Source: Roseivirga sp. UBA6061
GTDB lineage: Bacteria; Bacteroidota; Bacteroidia; Cytophagales; Cyclobacteriaceae
Direction of reading: 5' to 3'
DNA: 31,687 bases
NCBI GenBank assembly: GCA_002427745.1
Contig: DIYF01000162.1
Span: 1-31,687, forward strand
The notes under the pieces were generated by a model. It did not search any database. It was not told the origin of the DNA and saw only the letters and a program-made list of their open reading frames with translations. Position numbers and translations under genes: made by a program. Positions 1 through 7,940 of the stretch are shown piece after piece. The stretch's first letter is position 1. Each line of letters opens with the position of its first letter.

Positions 1-323
1 CATCCATCACGCACCAGGTTGCGGGAGATCACAGGGGCTGCCGCAGAATCTCTGAGAATGGCCCCTACATATAAAAAACGGTCATCAAAGGTCACTTTGA
101 GCACGGTGGTTCTGTCGGGCTTGCCCCAGTCCGGCCTGAACATAATGAAGTCGAAAGAAGGAACTTGTTGCCAGGCAGCTTCATCTACCTTGCCATCGAG
201 TGTAATCTCTCCCTGTAGCGCTTTGATGACCAGGGGAGGAGCATTGAGGTAAGCGAGAGAGTCTTGTGCGGTAAGTTTGAAGGCAAAAAATAATAGCGCT
301 GTAATTAGCAGGTGTTTCCTCAT
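1..323 (-). CDS. DUF5916/CBM9-type outer-membrane protein, N-terminal part
   Basis: The gene starts at ATG 321-323 on the minus strand and runs off the left edge, so only about 107 residues are visible. They begin with a signal peptide (MRKHLLITALLFFAFKLTAQ, likely cleaved after AQ). A segment follows that resembles the CBM9-like domain at the start of DUF5916 proteins: ITLDGKVDEAAW, then DDRFLYVGAILRDS, then RNLVRDG. In that family this domain precedes a large beta-barrel-like C-terminal part, which is outside the window. The function of DUF5916 proteins is not established; an outer-membrane location is usual for them. Assignment is by pattern only, and the missing C-terminus prevents confirmation. 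Confidence 0.75.
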   Translation of the reverse strand, partial: MRKHLLITALLFFAFKLTAQDSLAYLNAPPLVIKALQGEITLDGKVDEAAWQQVPSFDFIMFRPDWGKPDRTTVLKVTFDDRFLYVGAILRDSAAAPVISRNLVRDG

Positions 324-411
324 GGGGCGGGTGCTTTTTGGCAAGGATACGCCTCAAAACCAGCCCTGTTGGCTTATATGGGGTGAGCTGTGGAAAAGAA
401 GTGGCGAGTCG

Positions 412-1215
412 TTAGAGCAAAAGCGCTCCCTTGAAGGTGCGGCTGTAGCGTAACAATTGTCCGTTACTTAGTTGCAGTTCACCATCTCCGCTGGGGAAAG
501 ATTTTAGCCTGGCGATGTAGTCACGGTTTACCAGCTTTGATCTGTGGATGCGCACAAACATGGCAGGGTCCAGCTCCGCTTCAAGCGATTTGAGTGAACG
601 ATATACGACAAACTTGCGAGACCCGGTGTGAAGGTGGATGCAATTATTATCCGCCTGCACCCAAATGATTTCGTTTACGGGTAGCTTTATCTGATCCTTG
701 TAGTCTTTGATCCAGATGTTTTCGGAAAACGCACTCTCTTCTATGACTGGACTCTGCTCTTCGTCATGCCTATGAGCGTTCCACTGCACAAAGGCAAAGA
801 TGAGTCCGAATGAGAAGACGTTGGCCGTGACATTATTGATAATCAACTCCTGCGACCAGCCACCTAAAACCTCACAGTTGTAGACCAGCTTAAAAAACAG
901 GCCCACACTCAAGATGATGGCCACCTGATTGAAGGCTACCAGCCCCAAACCAATTCCGGTAGATCGCGCCAGATCTTTGACTATTGATTTTTTCCTGACT
1001 TCCAGTAGCTGGCCATTTCTACCGGCATATCGTGCCAGTCCCACCCAGAATAAGCTGGAGAGCATAAAAGTGAGCAGGAGTTTTTGATGACAAAGTGTAT
1101 TGGTATACACCTGAAATAACCATCCTGAAAAAGTAGAGAGCACCGCGGTAACCATTATCGCTAGTAATACCAGCCGCTCAGACAAAGATAGTTTTATGGA
1201 CTGACTAAAGGTCAT
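412..1215 (-). CDS. Membrane-anchored LytTR-family transcriptional regulator
   Basis: 267 residues. The N-terminal half has four probable membrane helices (about residues 14-34, 47-62, 88-110 and 125-146). The C-terminal 100 residues (about 168-265) form a LytTR DNA-binding domain, with the typical pattern of a strand ending IIWVQADNNC, a segment FVYRSLKSLE-like, then FVRIHRSKLVNRDYI. There is no receiver domain, so this is the stand-alone membrane-bound type common in Bacteroidota, not a response regulator. It probably senses something at or in the membrane and binds promoter DNA directly. Target genes cannot be read from the sequence; the neighbouring DUF5916 gene on the same strand lies 88 bp downstream. 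Start ATG at 1213-1215. Confidence 0.88.
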   Translation of the reverse strand: MTFSQSIKLSLSERLVLLAIMVTAVLSTFSGWLFQVYTNTLCHQKLLLTFMLSSLFWVGLARYAGRNGQLLEVRKKSIVKDLARSTGIGLGLVAFNQVAIILSVGLFFKLVYNCEVLGGWSQELIINNVTANVFSFGLIFAFVQWNAHRHDEEQSPVIEESAFSENIWIKDYKDQIKLPVNEIIWVQADNNCIHLHTGSRKFVVYRSLKSLEAELDPAMFVRIHRSKLVNRDYIARLKSFPSGDGELQLSNGQLLRYSRTFKGALLL

Positions 1216-1365
1216 GCCTGAAGATACGGATTGCCGGGGATAATGATTTGTGAGACTTAAGATTCTTGTTTCCAGGCCTCGTCAGCGGCTCTGACAAAGG
1301 GGGGAGTAATCATTTAATATCAGTCGGCTTAATGAGTAGAGCAAAGGCAACTGTTAGCTTATTTA

Positions 1366-1410
1366 ATGAGCGACTGCCACGCTGTGCTCGCAGTTGTGAC
1401 GATAAGCGAC
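1366..1410. repeat. Palindromic interspersed element, copy 1
   Basis: This 45-bp copy aligns with 1518-1559 apart from five substitutions and a 3-nt insertion. The core has ACTGC and GCAGT arms around a CG-rich centre. On the minus strand it reads like the GTCAYTGCGAG...GC..GCARTCTC class of dispersed palindromes known from many bacterial genomes, which is a comparison from memory. Confidence 0.6.
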
Positions 1411-1517
1411 TATCCACCCTGAGCGGCTCTCACAGAGGACCCTGATGAATGCTTTTACTCAGATAACTATATGACAGAGGAAAGAGGCTGAGGAAGAATT
1501 CTCTGCTCATTGATCTG

Positions 1518-1559
1518 ATGAGAGACTGCCGCGCTGTGCTCGCAGTGACGATAAACGTC
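1518..1559. repeat. Palindromic interspersed element, copy 2
   Basis: Second copy of the element at 1366-1410, about 152 bp further on. ACTGC (1525-1529) and GCAGT (1542-1546) are the outer arms of the palindrome. This copy is the closer match to the generic GTCAYTGCGAG...GCARTCTC form on the minus strand. It lies about 50 bp beyond the stop codon of the nucleotidyltransferase gene, where it could also fold in the 3' end of that transcript. Confidence 0.6.
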
Positions 1560-1608
1560 TAACAACAGCGTCTCCTATAAATAGGGCTGATGCACGTAAT
1601 TGAGTCTG

Positions 1609-2406
1609 CTACCAATCCTCCAGTGGGGTAGCGCCATCCATCCAGCTCCATTCCACTTTTTCCATAAACCAGGTATAGGCCTCCAGGTCGGTGACACCCC
1701 AGTCATGAAAATACTGCAGACTTTGAAAGAGCCTTTGGGTATTTTCCAGGTCAGGCTTTTTCAGGAGTGAAGAGATATTTTCCAGCAGTCCACCTGGTTT
1801 ATCGTCACATTTACCAAGATAGTACATAAGCCATTTGTGGTAGGGGTAGAGCACTCGGTTGTGGGCGAGAATCAGGCGTCCTGCATACAGAGCCAGTTGG
1901 GATGCCGCACGGACCTTAGTGTAATAGTTATCATGCCGATCGGCCTCGTTCATCAACCAGTTTTGCATAAAGGCCATACAATAGAAGGCTTTAATACGTG
2001 CAGCATGCCCCTCTTCCTGATACACCGGGATTTTGCTGATTAGCTCCTCCAGACCATCAATTCTGGAATATCCGGGGAAGGCACCATCAAATGCCGCTCT
2101 TGAAGGCTCGTTACCTTTTTCTGCCAGGTCATGAAGATATTGTGTGTTGATGATCTTGCCGTCTACATAGCCTCCTTCATAAGTGCTCAGGTCTGACCGG
2201 TTGATAAACAGGTCGCCTTGTGCCTTACGGTCCTCATACTCCTTATCATGGGCCACAATGAGAAAGTCTACATCTGAATCATCCCGGGCACAGCCCTTGG
2301 CCACAGAACCTCCGATGATTAGTGCGGGAAATCTTGGGTCCTCCCGGTATTCAAGGATCAGGTTGTCAATGGTATCCTGATGATGCGCTTTTATGTCTGA
2401 GTTCAT
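1609..2406 (-). CDS. Nucleotidyltransferase-fold protein
   Basis: 265 residues. Residues 32-51 carry the polymerase-beta/nucleotidyltransferase signature: GGS at 32-34 followed by SDVDFLIV with acidic metal ligands D45 and D47. The rest is largely helical (about 130-260) and resembles the substrate-binding helical domain of small-molecule or aminoglycoside-type nucleotidyltransferases, but I cannot name a substrate. Members of this superfamily transfer a nucleotidyl group to a small molecule, protein or RNA. No partner HEPN antitoxin-like gene is next to it, which argues against the MNT/HEPN toxin-antitoxin type. It stands alone between the repeat region and a permease gene. Start ATG at 2404-2406. 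Confidence 0.8.
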   Translation of the reverse strand: MNSDIKAHHQDTIDNLILEYREDPRFPALIIGGSVAKGCARDDSDVDFLIVAHDKEYEDRKAQGDLFINRSDLSTYEGGYVDGKIINTQYLHDLAEKGNEPSRAAFDGAFPGYSRIDGLEELISKIPVYQEEGHAARIKAFYCMAFMQNWLMNEADRHDNYYTKVRAASQLALYAGRLILAHNRVLYPYHKWLMYYLGKCDDKPGGLLENISSLLKKPDLENTQRLFQSLQYFHDWGVTDLEAYTWFMEKVEWSWMDGATPLEDW

Positions 2407-2507
2407 AAACTGAAAGAGTTTGATAGATTCAATTCGTCAGTATATGAAATTGCCCAATTGTCGGGGAACAAGCAATAGCCGTCAACCATGCAGTGGGGGC
2501 AGGCTGA

Positions 2508-4907
2508 TTATTCCTCTCTCAGCATCTTGACAGGGTTGGCCCTTGTCATTTTAGCACTTTCAAAACTAAGAGAGAGGAGCGTGAGCAAGCCCAGCGCGAT
2601 GCAGGGCAGAATCAATAGCCAGGGGTCAAAAGAAATCCGGTATTTGAAATTGGCCAGCCATTGATCGAGTAGATACCAGGCAAGGGGTAGGCCTATCAAA
2701 ACAGAAAGGCCGGCTTTGCTCATAAACTCACCTGAGAAGAGCCCGATGATTTGAATAGGTCTGGCACCCAGGACTTTTCTTATGCCTATCTCTTTCTTTC
2801 TTCTCAGCGAAATAAACATCGAAAGTCCAAAGACACCTAAAAAGGTGATTACTACCGATATCAGGGTGAAGACGAGGAATAACTGCTGAAACATTCTGTC
2901 TTCTTCATAAATGTTATGAAAGCGTTCATCGAGAAAGTAATAATCAAAAGCCTGATCGGGGTAAATCTCATCCCACAGAGTTCTGATACTTTCCAGGGCA
3001 CCGGACACAGCAGTTAGCCCGACATTTTCACCCAATTGAAGACTGACAGAAACAAAGCCAATATTAGGACCGAACTCAAATACCTGTGGCTTGATTTCTC
3101 TTCTCAGTGATTCGTGATGATGATCTTTGACTACCCCGATGATTTCCAGCTCCCTGCCGTCTTTCTGGTTGAACAGTTTTTGATTGAGGGCCTCTTCCGG
3201 TCTGGAAAAGCCCAGGTTTTTCGTGGTAAGCTCATTGACCAGCACGCGTTTTCGGTTGGTCTGGTTTTGACCGGGCCTGAAAGCTTCTCCGGCCACCAGA
3301 TCCAGCCCATAGCAATTGAAATACTGCTCATCTACCCGAAGATTAATCAATCTTACCTGTTCCTCCTTTCCTTTTAATTTGAAGTCAGTGGGCGAGCCGG
3401 GCCACCACAGCGGCACGGTGGATGAAGAGGCGACTGATTTTGAAAAAGGTCGGTTTCTGAGCTCGTTTTTAAAGCTTCTCATCCGCTTGATTTTACCTTC
3501 CCATCGGTCTTTGGGAGCTTTTAATACCAGGATTTGCTCTATGTTAAAACCGGTTTCCTGATCCTGAACGAACTGCATTTGCCTGTACACCGTGGCAATA
3601 CCAGCCAGCATAATAATGGAAACGGTAAACTGGAAAACCACCAGTGCCTTTTGAAAACCCCGGGATCGGGTACTGCCCGCCTTTCCGTTTTTCAACAAGT
3701 GCGTAATAGAAAGACCATACACCGAAAATGAAGGGTAGATGGACGAAACAATGGCTCCCACAAAAAGGAACAGGAGGAATACAAGGTTAATGGGCGTGTC
3801 AAATTCAAGGATGGGCAATAACTGTCCTCCGGTTAAATCATAGAGAACAGGGTATAAGCTCATAACAAGCACAGAAGTCAGGATGAGTGCCAGAACGTAA
3901 ATAACCAACGCTTCAAAGAGGAATTGTCTGATAAGGGATAGCTTGTTGGAGCCGATCACCCTGCGCACGCCAAACTCCTTTCCGCGAGTCAGTGACTTTG
4001 CACCGCTTAGGTTGGTGTAATTGATCCAGGTGATCAGCAGCAATACTATACCCACCAGGATAAATAGCTTCTGACTACTTGTGAGTCCGGTTACTTCGGT
4101 AAAAGATATCAGATGAAAGTCCACGCTCTTATTCTCTGCCCCCAGGGTAGCCATTTCATTGATGGTGGTGGTCATTTTGACTTCCAGGTTCTTCTTTTGC
4201 GCGGGAGTATCCAGCAACAGAAAACTCTGGATATTCGGGTAGGTCCAGCCATGTTCTGCTGTATCAAATTCTTTTCGGGAAAGTGACTGAAGGAAGCCAA
4301 ACTGAAATTGTGAGTTGGCCGGATAGTCTTCTATAACCCCTGTAATGGTCGAGAGACTTTGACTACCCCAGGCTTTTTTCAAAGAGAGTGTTTTACCAAC
4401 GGGGTCTTCCTCACCGAAGAATTTCCGTGCTGTGGATGATGTCAGCACTATGCTGTTGGGAGCATCCAGGGCGTTGAGCCGATCCCCCTGCAAAAAGCGA
4501 AAGGTAAATATTCGCAGAAAGTCCGGATCGACCTCTATAATTCCTCTTTCATTGAATTTAACAGGTGTCCCATCCTGACGCACAGCAGATACCAGGGTTT
4601 CTCCTGTATGATTTAGACGACTGGACGCTTTGACCTCAGGGAATTGCTCTTTTGCCAGGCGAGCCACCTCCTGGTAGGTTCTGTCTGAATACGTCTCCAT
4701 ACCTTCCCGGTCGGTCAGGGTTTGATGAACTGCAACAATGTTCTCTGACTTTTCCTGAAAATCATCAGCTGTCAGGTAAAAACCGATATACTTTGATAGA
4801 AGGAATACAGCGGAAATCCCCATGACCAAACCCAGAAGGTTGATCAAAGAAAAGGTCTTGTCAATAAATAGTCTCCGGAATGATATTTTGAGGAAGTGTC
4901 TGAGCAT
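2508..4907 (-). CDS. FtsX/MacB-family ABC transporter permease
   Basis: 799 residues from ATG 4905-4907. An upstream in-frame TTG (4932-4934) would add nine residues, but the ATG gives the usual start MLRHFLKISFRRL. The protein has two copies of a MacB periplasmic core domain plus FtsX domain, with eight membrane helices: one near the N-terminus, a group of three after the first periplasmic domain, one at the start of the second half, and three at the C-terminus. The motif RRKKEIGIRKVLGA before the last helices is typical of FtsX permeases, and GVRRVIGS occupies the equivalent place in the first half. Such duplicated 800-residue permeases are abundant in Cytophagales and often lack an adjacent ATPase gene, as here. 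The substrate is unknown. It lies 33 bp after the M23 peptidase gene and is probably cotranscribed with it. Confidence 0.9.
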   Translation of the reverse strand: MLRHFLKISFRRLFIDKTFSLINLLGLVMGISAVFLLSKYIGFYLTADDFQEKSENIVAVHQTLTDREGMETYSDRTYQEVARLAKEQFPEVKASSRLNHTGETLVSAVRQDGTPVKFNERGIIEVDPDFLRIFTFRFLQGDRLNALDAPNSIVLTSSTARKFFGEEDPVGKTLSLKKAWGSQSLSTITGVIEDYPANSQFQFGFLQSLSRKEFDTAEHGWTYPNIQSFLLLDTPAQKKNLEVKMTTTINEMATLGAENKSVDFHLISFTEVTGLTSSQKLFILVGIVLLLITWINYTNLSGAKSLTRGKEFGVRRVIGSNKLSLIRQFLFEALVIYVLALILTSVLVMSLYPVLYDLTGGQLLPILEFDTPINLVFLLFLFVGAIVSSIYPSFSVYGLSITHLLKNGKAGSTRSRGFQKALVVFQFTVSIIMLAGIATVYRQMQFVQDQETGFNIEQILVLKAPKDRWEGKIKRMRSFKNELRNRPFSKSVASSSTVPLWWPGSPTDFKLKGKEEQVRLINLRVDEQYFNCYGLDLVAGEAFRPGQNQTNRKRVLVNELTTKNLGFSRPEEALNQKLFNQKDGRELEIIGVVKDHHHESLRREIKPQVFEFGPNIGFVSVSLQLGENVGLTAVSGALESIRTLWDEIYPDQAFDYYFLDERFHNIYEEDRMFQQLFLVFTLISVVITFLGVFGLSMFISLRRKKEIGIRKVLGARPIQIIGLFSGEFMSKAGLSVLIGLPLAWYLLDQWLANFKYRISFDPWLLILPCIALGLLTLLSLSFESAKMTRANPVKMLREE

Positions 4908-4940
4908 TATTCGTGAGTAAGACCAATGATACAAAAAACG

Positions 4941-5525
4941 CTAATCAGTTACAGCTTTGTACCATTTTCCTGGTCTTAAATAACGAGGGCCTTTCTTTGT
5001 CTGAAACCTGGGTAATATCTCGTTCCCGTATTTATCAATCAATTTAAAATGGAGGTGTGCGAAAGCACTATAGCCTGTATTGCCGGAAAGACCTATTTTC
5101 TGTCCTTTCTCCACCCGGTCACCCACCTTGACAAAGACTCCATTCTGCTTCAGATGCCAATAATGGGCCAGGCTTCCGTCATCATGCCTTACTATAATAT
5201 GATTCCCGTCATTGAGGTATTCATTCTTAAGTCCTCCCTGGTTGCTGTCTTCTTTGATGGCTATCACTTCTCCGTTTCTGACAGCACATATGTGAGAGCC
5301 CTCCTTCATTTTAAAGTCAAAGGCCAGCTCCGACCTGTGGCTGAACTTGCTGTTGGCCCCCTGTACAAAGAGGTGTCGCTCGGAAGCAGGGTAAGGTAGC
5401 CGGTAGATATAGCTGGTGTCGTCTTTGATTCGCTCCGCTTTTAAATCTCTGATAGTTTGATCAGGGAGTTGACAAGCAGCATCCAGGGATATGGTAATGA
5501 GGACTGTAAGAAAGATGTGTTTCAT
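4941..5525 (-). CDS. Secreted M23-family peptidase
   Basis: 194 residues with an N-terminal signal peptide (about residues 1-18; the Cys at 18 lacks a proper lipobox). The LytM/M23 zinc site is visible: H63 and D70 in HRSELAFDF, a Tyr-Trp-His-Leu segment with H124, and HLH at 157-159. Between these lie the typical beta-strand segments ending NHIIVRHDDG and GDRVEKGQKIGLSGNTG. M23 enzymes cut peptide cross-links in peptidoglycan, and the ligands look intact, so it is probably active in the periplasm. It is divergent from the lipoprotein/TPR operon and followed by the permease gene at 2508-4907. Confidence 0.88.
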   Translation of the reverse strand: MKHIFLTVLITISLDAACQLPDQTIRDLKAERIKDDTSYIYRLPYPASERHLFVQGANSKFSHRSELAFDFKMKEGSHICAVRNGEVIAIKEDSNQGGLKNEYLNDGNHIIVRHDDGSLAHYWHLKQNGVFVKVGDRVEKGQKIGLSGNTGYSAFAHLHFKLIDKYGNEILPRFQTKKGPRYLRPGKWYKAVTD

Positions 5526-5573
5526 TTAAAAGCTACTCAGTTGATGTTCTTTTACATACTTCCGAATGGCTGA

Positions 5574-5602
5574 TTGGTTACGGCAGACAACCATCAACTT
5601 TG
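5574..5602 (+). promoter_or_regulatory. Candidate Bacteroidota-type promoter for the lipoprotein/TPR operon
   Basis: TTG at 5574-5576 and CAACTTTG at 5595-5602 are 18 bp apart. They match the Bacteroidota consensus TTG-N19-TAnnTTTG with one mismatch in the -7 box and near-ideal spacing. Transcription would start near 5609, just ahead of the ATG at 5616. This also argues that the TTG at 5574 is not a start codon. Confidence 0.45.
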
Positions 5603-5615
5603 TATATTGAGGCCA

Positions 5616-5756
5616 ATGAAAATTCGGCTATTCTGTATACTCTTATTGCTTGCCACGATGGGGTGCCAGAAGGAGGGTACTAACAGGGCCGATGACTACC
5701 CGGACCAAATGGGAGAGATAGCCTTCGACCCTGCCATGGATGATCCTGACTTGTGA
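5616..5756 (+). pseudogene. Signal-peptide part of a lipoprotein gene split by a frameshift
   Basis: 46 codons from ATG 5616 to TGA 5754-5756. The product is a lipoprotein signal peptide: MKIR, a hydrophobic stretch FCILLLLATMG, then Cys and a charged segment. It stops directly where the 5753-6121 reading frame begins, four bases overlapping. Neither piece makes sense alone: this one has an export signal without a domain, and the next has a domain without an export signal. Adding one T to the TT at 5751-5752 would join them as ...DDPDFVICNESD.... I therefore read them as one lipoprotein gene of about 168 residues interrupted by a single-base deletion or a sequencing error. Translational coupling through the GTGA overlap is the alternative. 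Confidence 0.6.
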
Positions 5757-6121
5757 TTTGTAATGAAAGTGATCTGGTGCACAGCAGGACCTCACTTTCC
5801 TATACTGGTGGGCGAAGGGGTATTGAAGACATCATCAGAAAACTGTTTGATGAGGAGGCGCAGGAATACGATTTTGATGGTTATATCAGTGCCCGTTTTC
5901 TTGTCAACTGTCATGGAAAACCGGGGCGCTTGCGGATTGAACCGATGGATGATGGCTTTTTGGAACAGGCAGCCCCTGAGGAACTGATGGAGCTGGTCCG
6001 GAAATCGGTAATGGCGCTGGACCAATGGGTGGTCATCAAACCTGCCAATGAGGGAAAAGACCATTCCAAATATTTGATTTTTAAAATACGGAGGGGAGAA
6101 ATCGATGCGATTACACACTAA
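5753..6121 (+). pseudogene. Body of the frameshifted lipoprotein, unknown function
   Basis: 122 residues if started at GTG 5753. A TGA two codons upstream in the same frame closes any longer version. The sequence GYISARFLVNCHGKPGRLRIE followed by a helical segment ending ALDQW resembles a small Bacteroidota lipoprotein domain of unknown function (strand-rich, with a conserved Asn-Cys-His/Lys-Gly turn) that I recall next to TPR protein genes. It overlaps the following TPR gene by 17 bp, so the two are cotranscribed and were probably translated together. Without the upstream signal peptide the product would stay in the cytoplasm. Confidence 0.6.
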
Positions 6122-6947
6122 TACTTTTTTCCTCTGGTTACTGGGCTTTGGCCTGTTCTTCAGCCTGAACATCAGTGCACAGGGAAATTGTGAAGCGATG
6201 GCAGAAGGCAGCAAAGAGCGTCTGGCCTGCGAATATGGACGGAAGGCTATTACGCACAAACAAGGAAGTAAGGCATCTCAGTTGCTCTTCGACTCGGCCA
6301 TTGCCGTAAACCCTGGCTATGCCTGGGCCTGGTTTGAAAAATCCATTCCTTACCTGAAAAGAGGCATGCTCACCCGGGGCATGACACTGCTCAATAATGC
6401 AGTGGAACTGGACCCCTTGAGTTACCTGTGCTATCGGGCCTACTGGTACTTTCAGCACAAGAGTTATGCTTATTGTAGTGCTGACCTGGAGAGGTATTAT
6501 GCTATGGAGGGAGCTTATACACAGAATACCCCCGGAGGGGCCCTGGACATGCGGATCGTGCTGGGGATCAACTATGCTCATCTGGGCGCAAATGATAAGG
6601 CAATTGAACAGGTCAGAATGGTCATTACTTCTTATCCTACGGAAGACCATGCCGGACCTTACGACTTCCATACGCTGGGGGTACTCTACCTGAACAACGG
6701 ACAGTATGAAGAAGCCAGGGAAGCTCTACGCAAGTCCATCCAGCGCAATGAGCAATTTGCTGATACCTGGTATTACCTGGCGGAGCTTGCCATACAAACG
6801 GGTGATTTAAAAGCGGCAAAGGAGTATCTGGCTGAAGCGTTGATCAGATATGAAGGGGAGAAGAATGGCTATACGGGATATCCTTTTTGCTTTCCTGTTT
6901 CAAAGGAAATAGTTGAGAACAGATTAAAGGAGCTACAGGGGAGATAG
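6105..6947 (+). CDS. Secreted TPR-repeat protein
   Basis: 280 residues. Signal peptide at residues 1-26 (hydrophobic LWLLGFGLFFSLNISAQ, likely cleaved after AQ). Several TPR-like helical pairs follow, clearest at about 61-100 (AWAWFEKSIPYLKRG...LLNNAVELDP) and 190-245 (LGVLYLNNGQYEEAREALRKSI, then WYYLAELAIQTGDLKAAKEYL). TPR arrays bind proteins, so this is likely a periplasmic or outer-membrane-associated scaffold. Its start lies inside the end of the lipoprotein gene (17-bp overlap), which suggests a shared role. It is convergent with the transglutaminase-like gene, 44 bp away. Partner unknown. Confidence 0.85.
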   Translation: MRLHTNTFFLWLLGFGLFFSLNISAQGNCEAMAEGSKERLACEYGRKAITHKQGSKASQLLFDSAIAVNPGYAWAWFEKSIPYLKRGMLTRGMTLLNNAVELDPLSYLCYRAYWYFQHKSYAYCSADLERYYAMEGAYTQNTPGGALDMRIVLGINYAHLGANDKAIEQVRMVITSYPTEDHAGPYDFHTLGVLYLNNGQYEEAREALRKSIQRNEQFADTWYYLAELAIQTGDLKAAKEYLAEALIRYEGEKNGYTGYPFCFPVSKEIVENRLKELQGR

Positions 6948-6991
6948 GAGGGGATAGTCCTCTGAATCTTATCAGTACGCTGGGTACAGGC

Positions 6992-7627
6992 TTACAGCTT
7001 AAACTCCCGGATATCCTCACCCGTGTCGAAAATATGTGGGTAATGTACTTTGATGTTGTTCCACATAAACTCCAGGGGCACATCTCCAAAATGTCCGTAA
7101 TCCTCGGTGTATTCCATAAAGAGACTGCCCTCACTGTTGTACTGCTGCAGGAATGAATCTGTCTCTCCGTCAAAGTCCAGTGGCTCTACCCTGAATCTGG
7201 TACACAGTGATTTGTTGAAGGCGGGAGACATTTTAAGCCACCTGCCATTCAGGTAAGCGTTCACCATACCATGGGGAGTAAGCTCGTTCGACCCGAATTT
7301 TTCAGTGAGCCTTTCCACTGCAATATGGTTTTTTACTTTGCCCAAATGGAGTCTGGCAGGTATACCTACTGCACGCAGACAGGCGATCAGCACAATGGAC
7401 TTTTCTACGCAGTTTCCGGTAGACCTGCCGGCAATTGTGCTGGCCCGGTAGTTATCTTCTGTAAGGCTGATACTGTAAGGATCGTACTTCCACTGGTCCC
7501 GAACCAGGGTATATAGTCCGATGGCTTTCTCTTTTTCGGAGATGTCATGAGTCAGGTAGGTTGAAACAAGTTTTTGAATCAACTCATTTTCGTAATCAAA
7601 GAAGTAGGAAGACTGCAGGTATGTCAT
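6992..7627 (-). CDS. Transglutaminase-like (cysteine protease fold) protein
   Basis: 211 residues, no signal peptide. The transglutaminase-core signature is present: GNCVEKSIVLIACLRAVGIPAR-type segment with nucleophile C73, then H119 in HGMVNAYLNGRWLKMSPAFN. The third catalytic residue, usually Asp, is not obvious; the position after SPA is Phe-Asn, as I recall for a cytosolic subgroup of this family. Possible roles are peptide or amide hydrolysis or ligation; the substrate is unknown. It stands alone, with the triple-hairpin region upstream of its start. Confidence 0.83.
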   Translation of the reverse strand: MTYLQSSYFFDYENELIQKLVSTYLTHDISEKEKAIGLYTLVRDQWKYDPYSISLTEDNYRASTIAGRSTGNCVEKSIVLIACLRAVGIPARLHLGKVKNHIAVERLTEKFGSNELTPHGMVNAYLNGRWLKMSPAFNKSLCTRFRVEPLDFDGETDSFLQQYNSEGSLFMEYTEDYGHFGDVPLEFMWNNIKVHYPHIFDTGEDIREFKL

Positions 7628-7766
7628 TGACCCGGTTTATGGTGGTTTTAATATTAACCATTTCTCACAAACAAGTCCATAACCTGACTCCTTGAATATG
7701 GGATACTTTGGTCAGGTCTGTAAGAATGTCCTTAACCTTACCGGTGAGACTCTTCTACCAAAACAT

Positions 7767-7794
7767 CTCAGAGTCTCATGCTGATGACTCTGAG
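7767..7794. repeat. Hairpin unit 1 of 3
   Basis: 28-nt inverted repeat: arms CTCAGAGTC (7767-7775) and GACTCTGAG (7786-7794), a perfect 9-bp stem with a 10-nt loop. It shares length, stem layout and the CTSAGRGTC arm pattern with the two units to the right but has a different loop. No T tract follows on either strand, so a classical terminator is unlikely. Confidence 0.7.
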
Positions 7795-7819
7795 TGATGT
7801 AGAATCAGCATTCACCTCA

Positions 7820-7847
7820 CTGAGGGTCTCCTGAAAGGGACCCTCAG
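7820..7847. repeat. Hairpin unit 2 of 3
   Basis: 28-nt inverted repeat: CTGAGGGTC (7820-7828) pairs with GACCCTCAG (7839-7847); a T-G and a C-G pair extend it to 11 bp around a 6-nt loop CTGAAA. It is followed by TATAAAGTCC, nearly the same tail as after unit 3, so the repeated unit is about 38 bp and recurs at a 47-bp interval. Confidence 0.8.
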
Positions 7848-7866
7848 TATAAAGTCCTTACCCCCG

Positions 7867-7894
7867 CTCAGGGTCTCCTGAAAGGGACCCTGAG
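7867..7894. repeat. Hairpin unit 3 of 3
   Basis: 28-nt inverted repeat: CTCAGGGTC (7867-7875) pairs with GACCCTGAG (7886-7894). It equals unit 2 except at the third stem position, where G-C has become C-G. Both arms changed together, so the pairing is kept. It is followed by TATTAAGTCC, close to the tail of unit 2. Confidence 0.8.
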
Positions 7895-7940
7895 TATTAA
7901 GTCCAGTTTTATGCAAGCGCCCCAGAGTCTTATCATAGCC

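Larger units (their letters stand above)
1216..1608. other. Gene-free stretch with two repeat families
   Basis: 393 bp between the start of the LytTR gene and the end of the nucleotidyltransferase gene. I see no credible ORF. It carries two short elements, each present twice in the same order: a 17-bp element AGCGGCTCT.ACA.AGG (1284-1300 and 1422-1438) and a longer palindromic element (1366-1410 and 1518-1559). The arrangement suggests an old tandem duplication of a unit of roughly 130-140 bp. The promoter of the LytTR gene must lie at its left end but no convincing match to the Bacteroidota consensus was identified. Confidence 0.6.
7628..7940. other. Gene-free stretch holding three related hairpins
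   Basis: 313 bp between the start of the transglutaminase-like gene and the end of the SRPBCC gene, both on the minus strand. No ORF is credible. The left 140 bp should hold the promoter of the transglutaminase-like gene. The right part contains three 28-nt hairpins listed separately (7767-7794, 7820-7847, 7867-7894). They would lie in the 3' untranslated part of the SRPBCC transcript or upstream of the transglutaminase-like promoter. Confidence 0.7.

Noticed and set aside
4908..4934. Extra nine residues at the start of the FtsX permease from a TTG
   Set aside because: The ATG at 4905-4907 gives the family-typical N-terminus; the added segment is unlikely to be translated.
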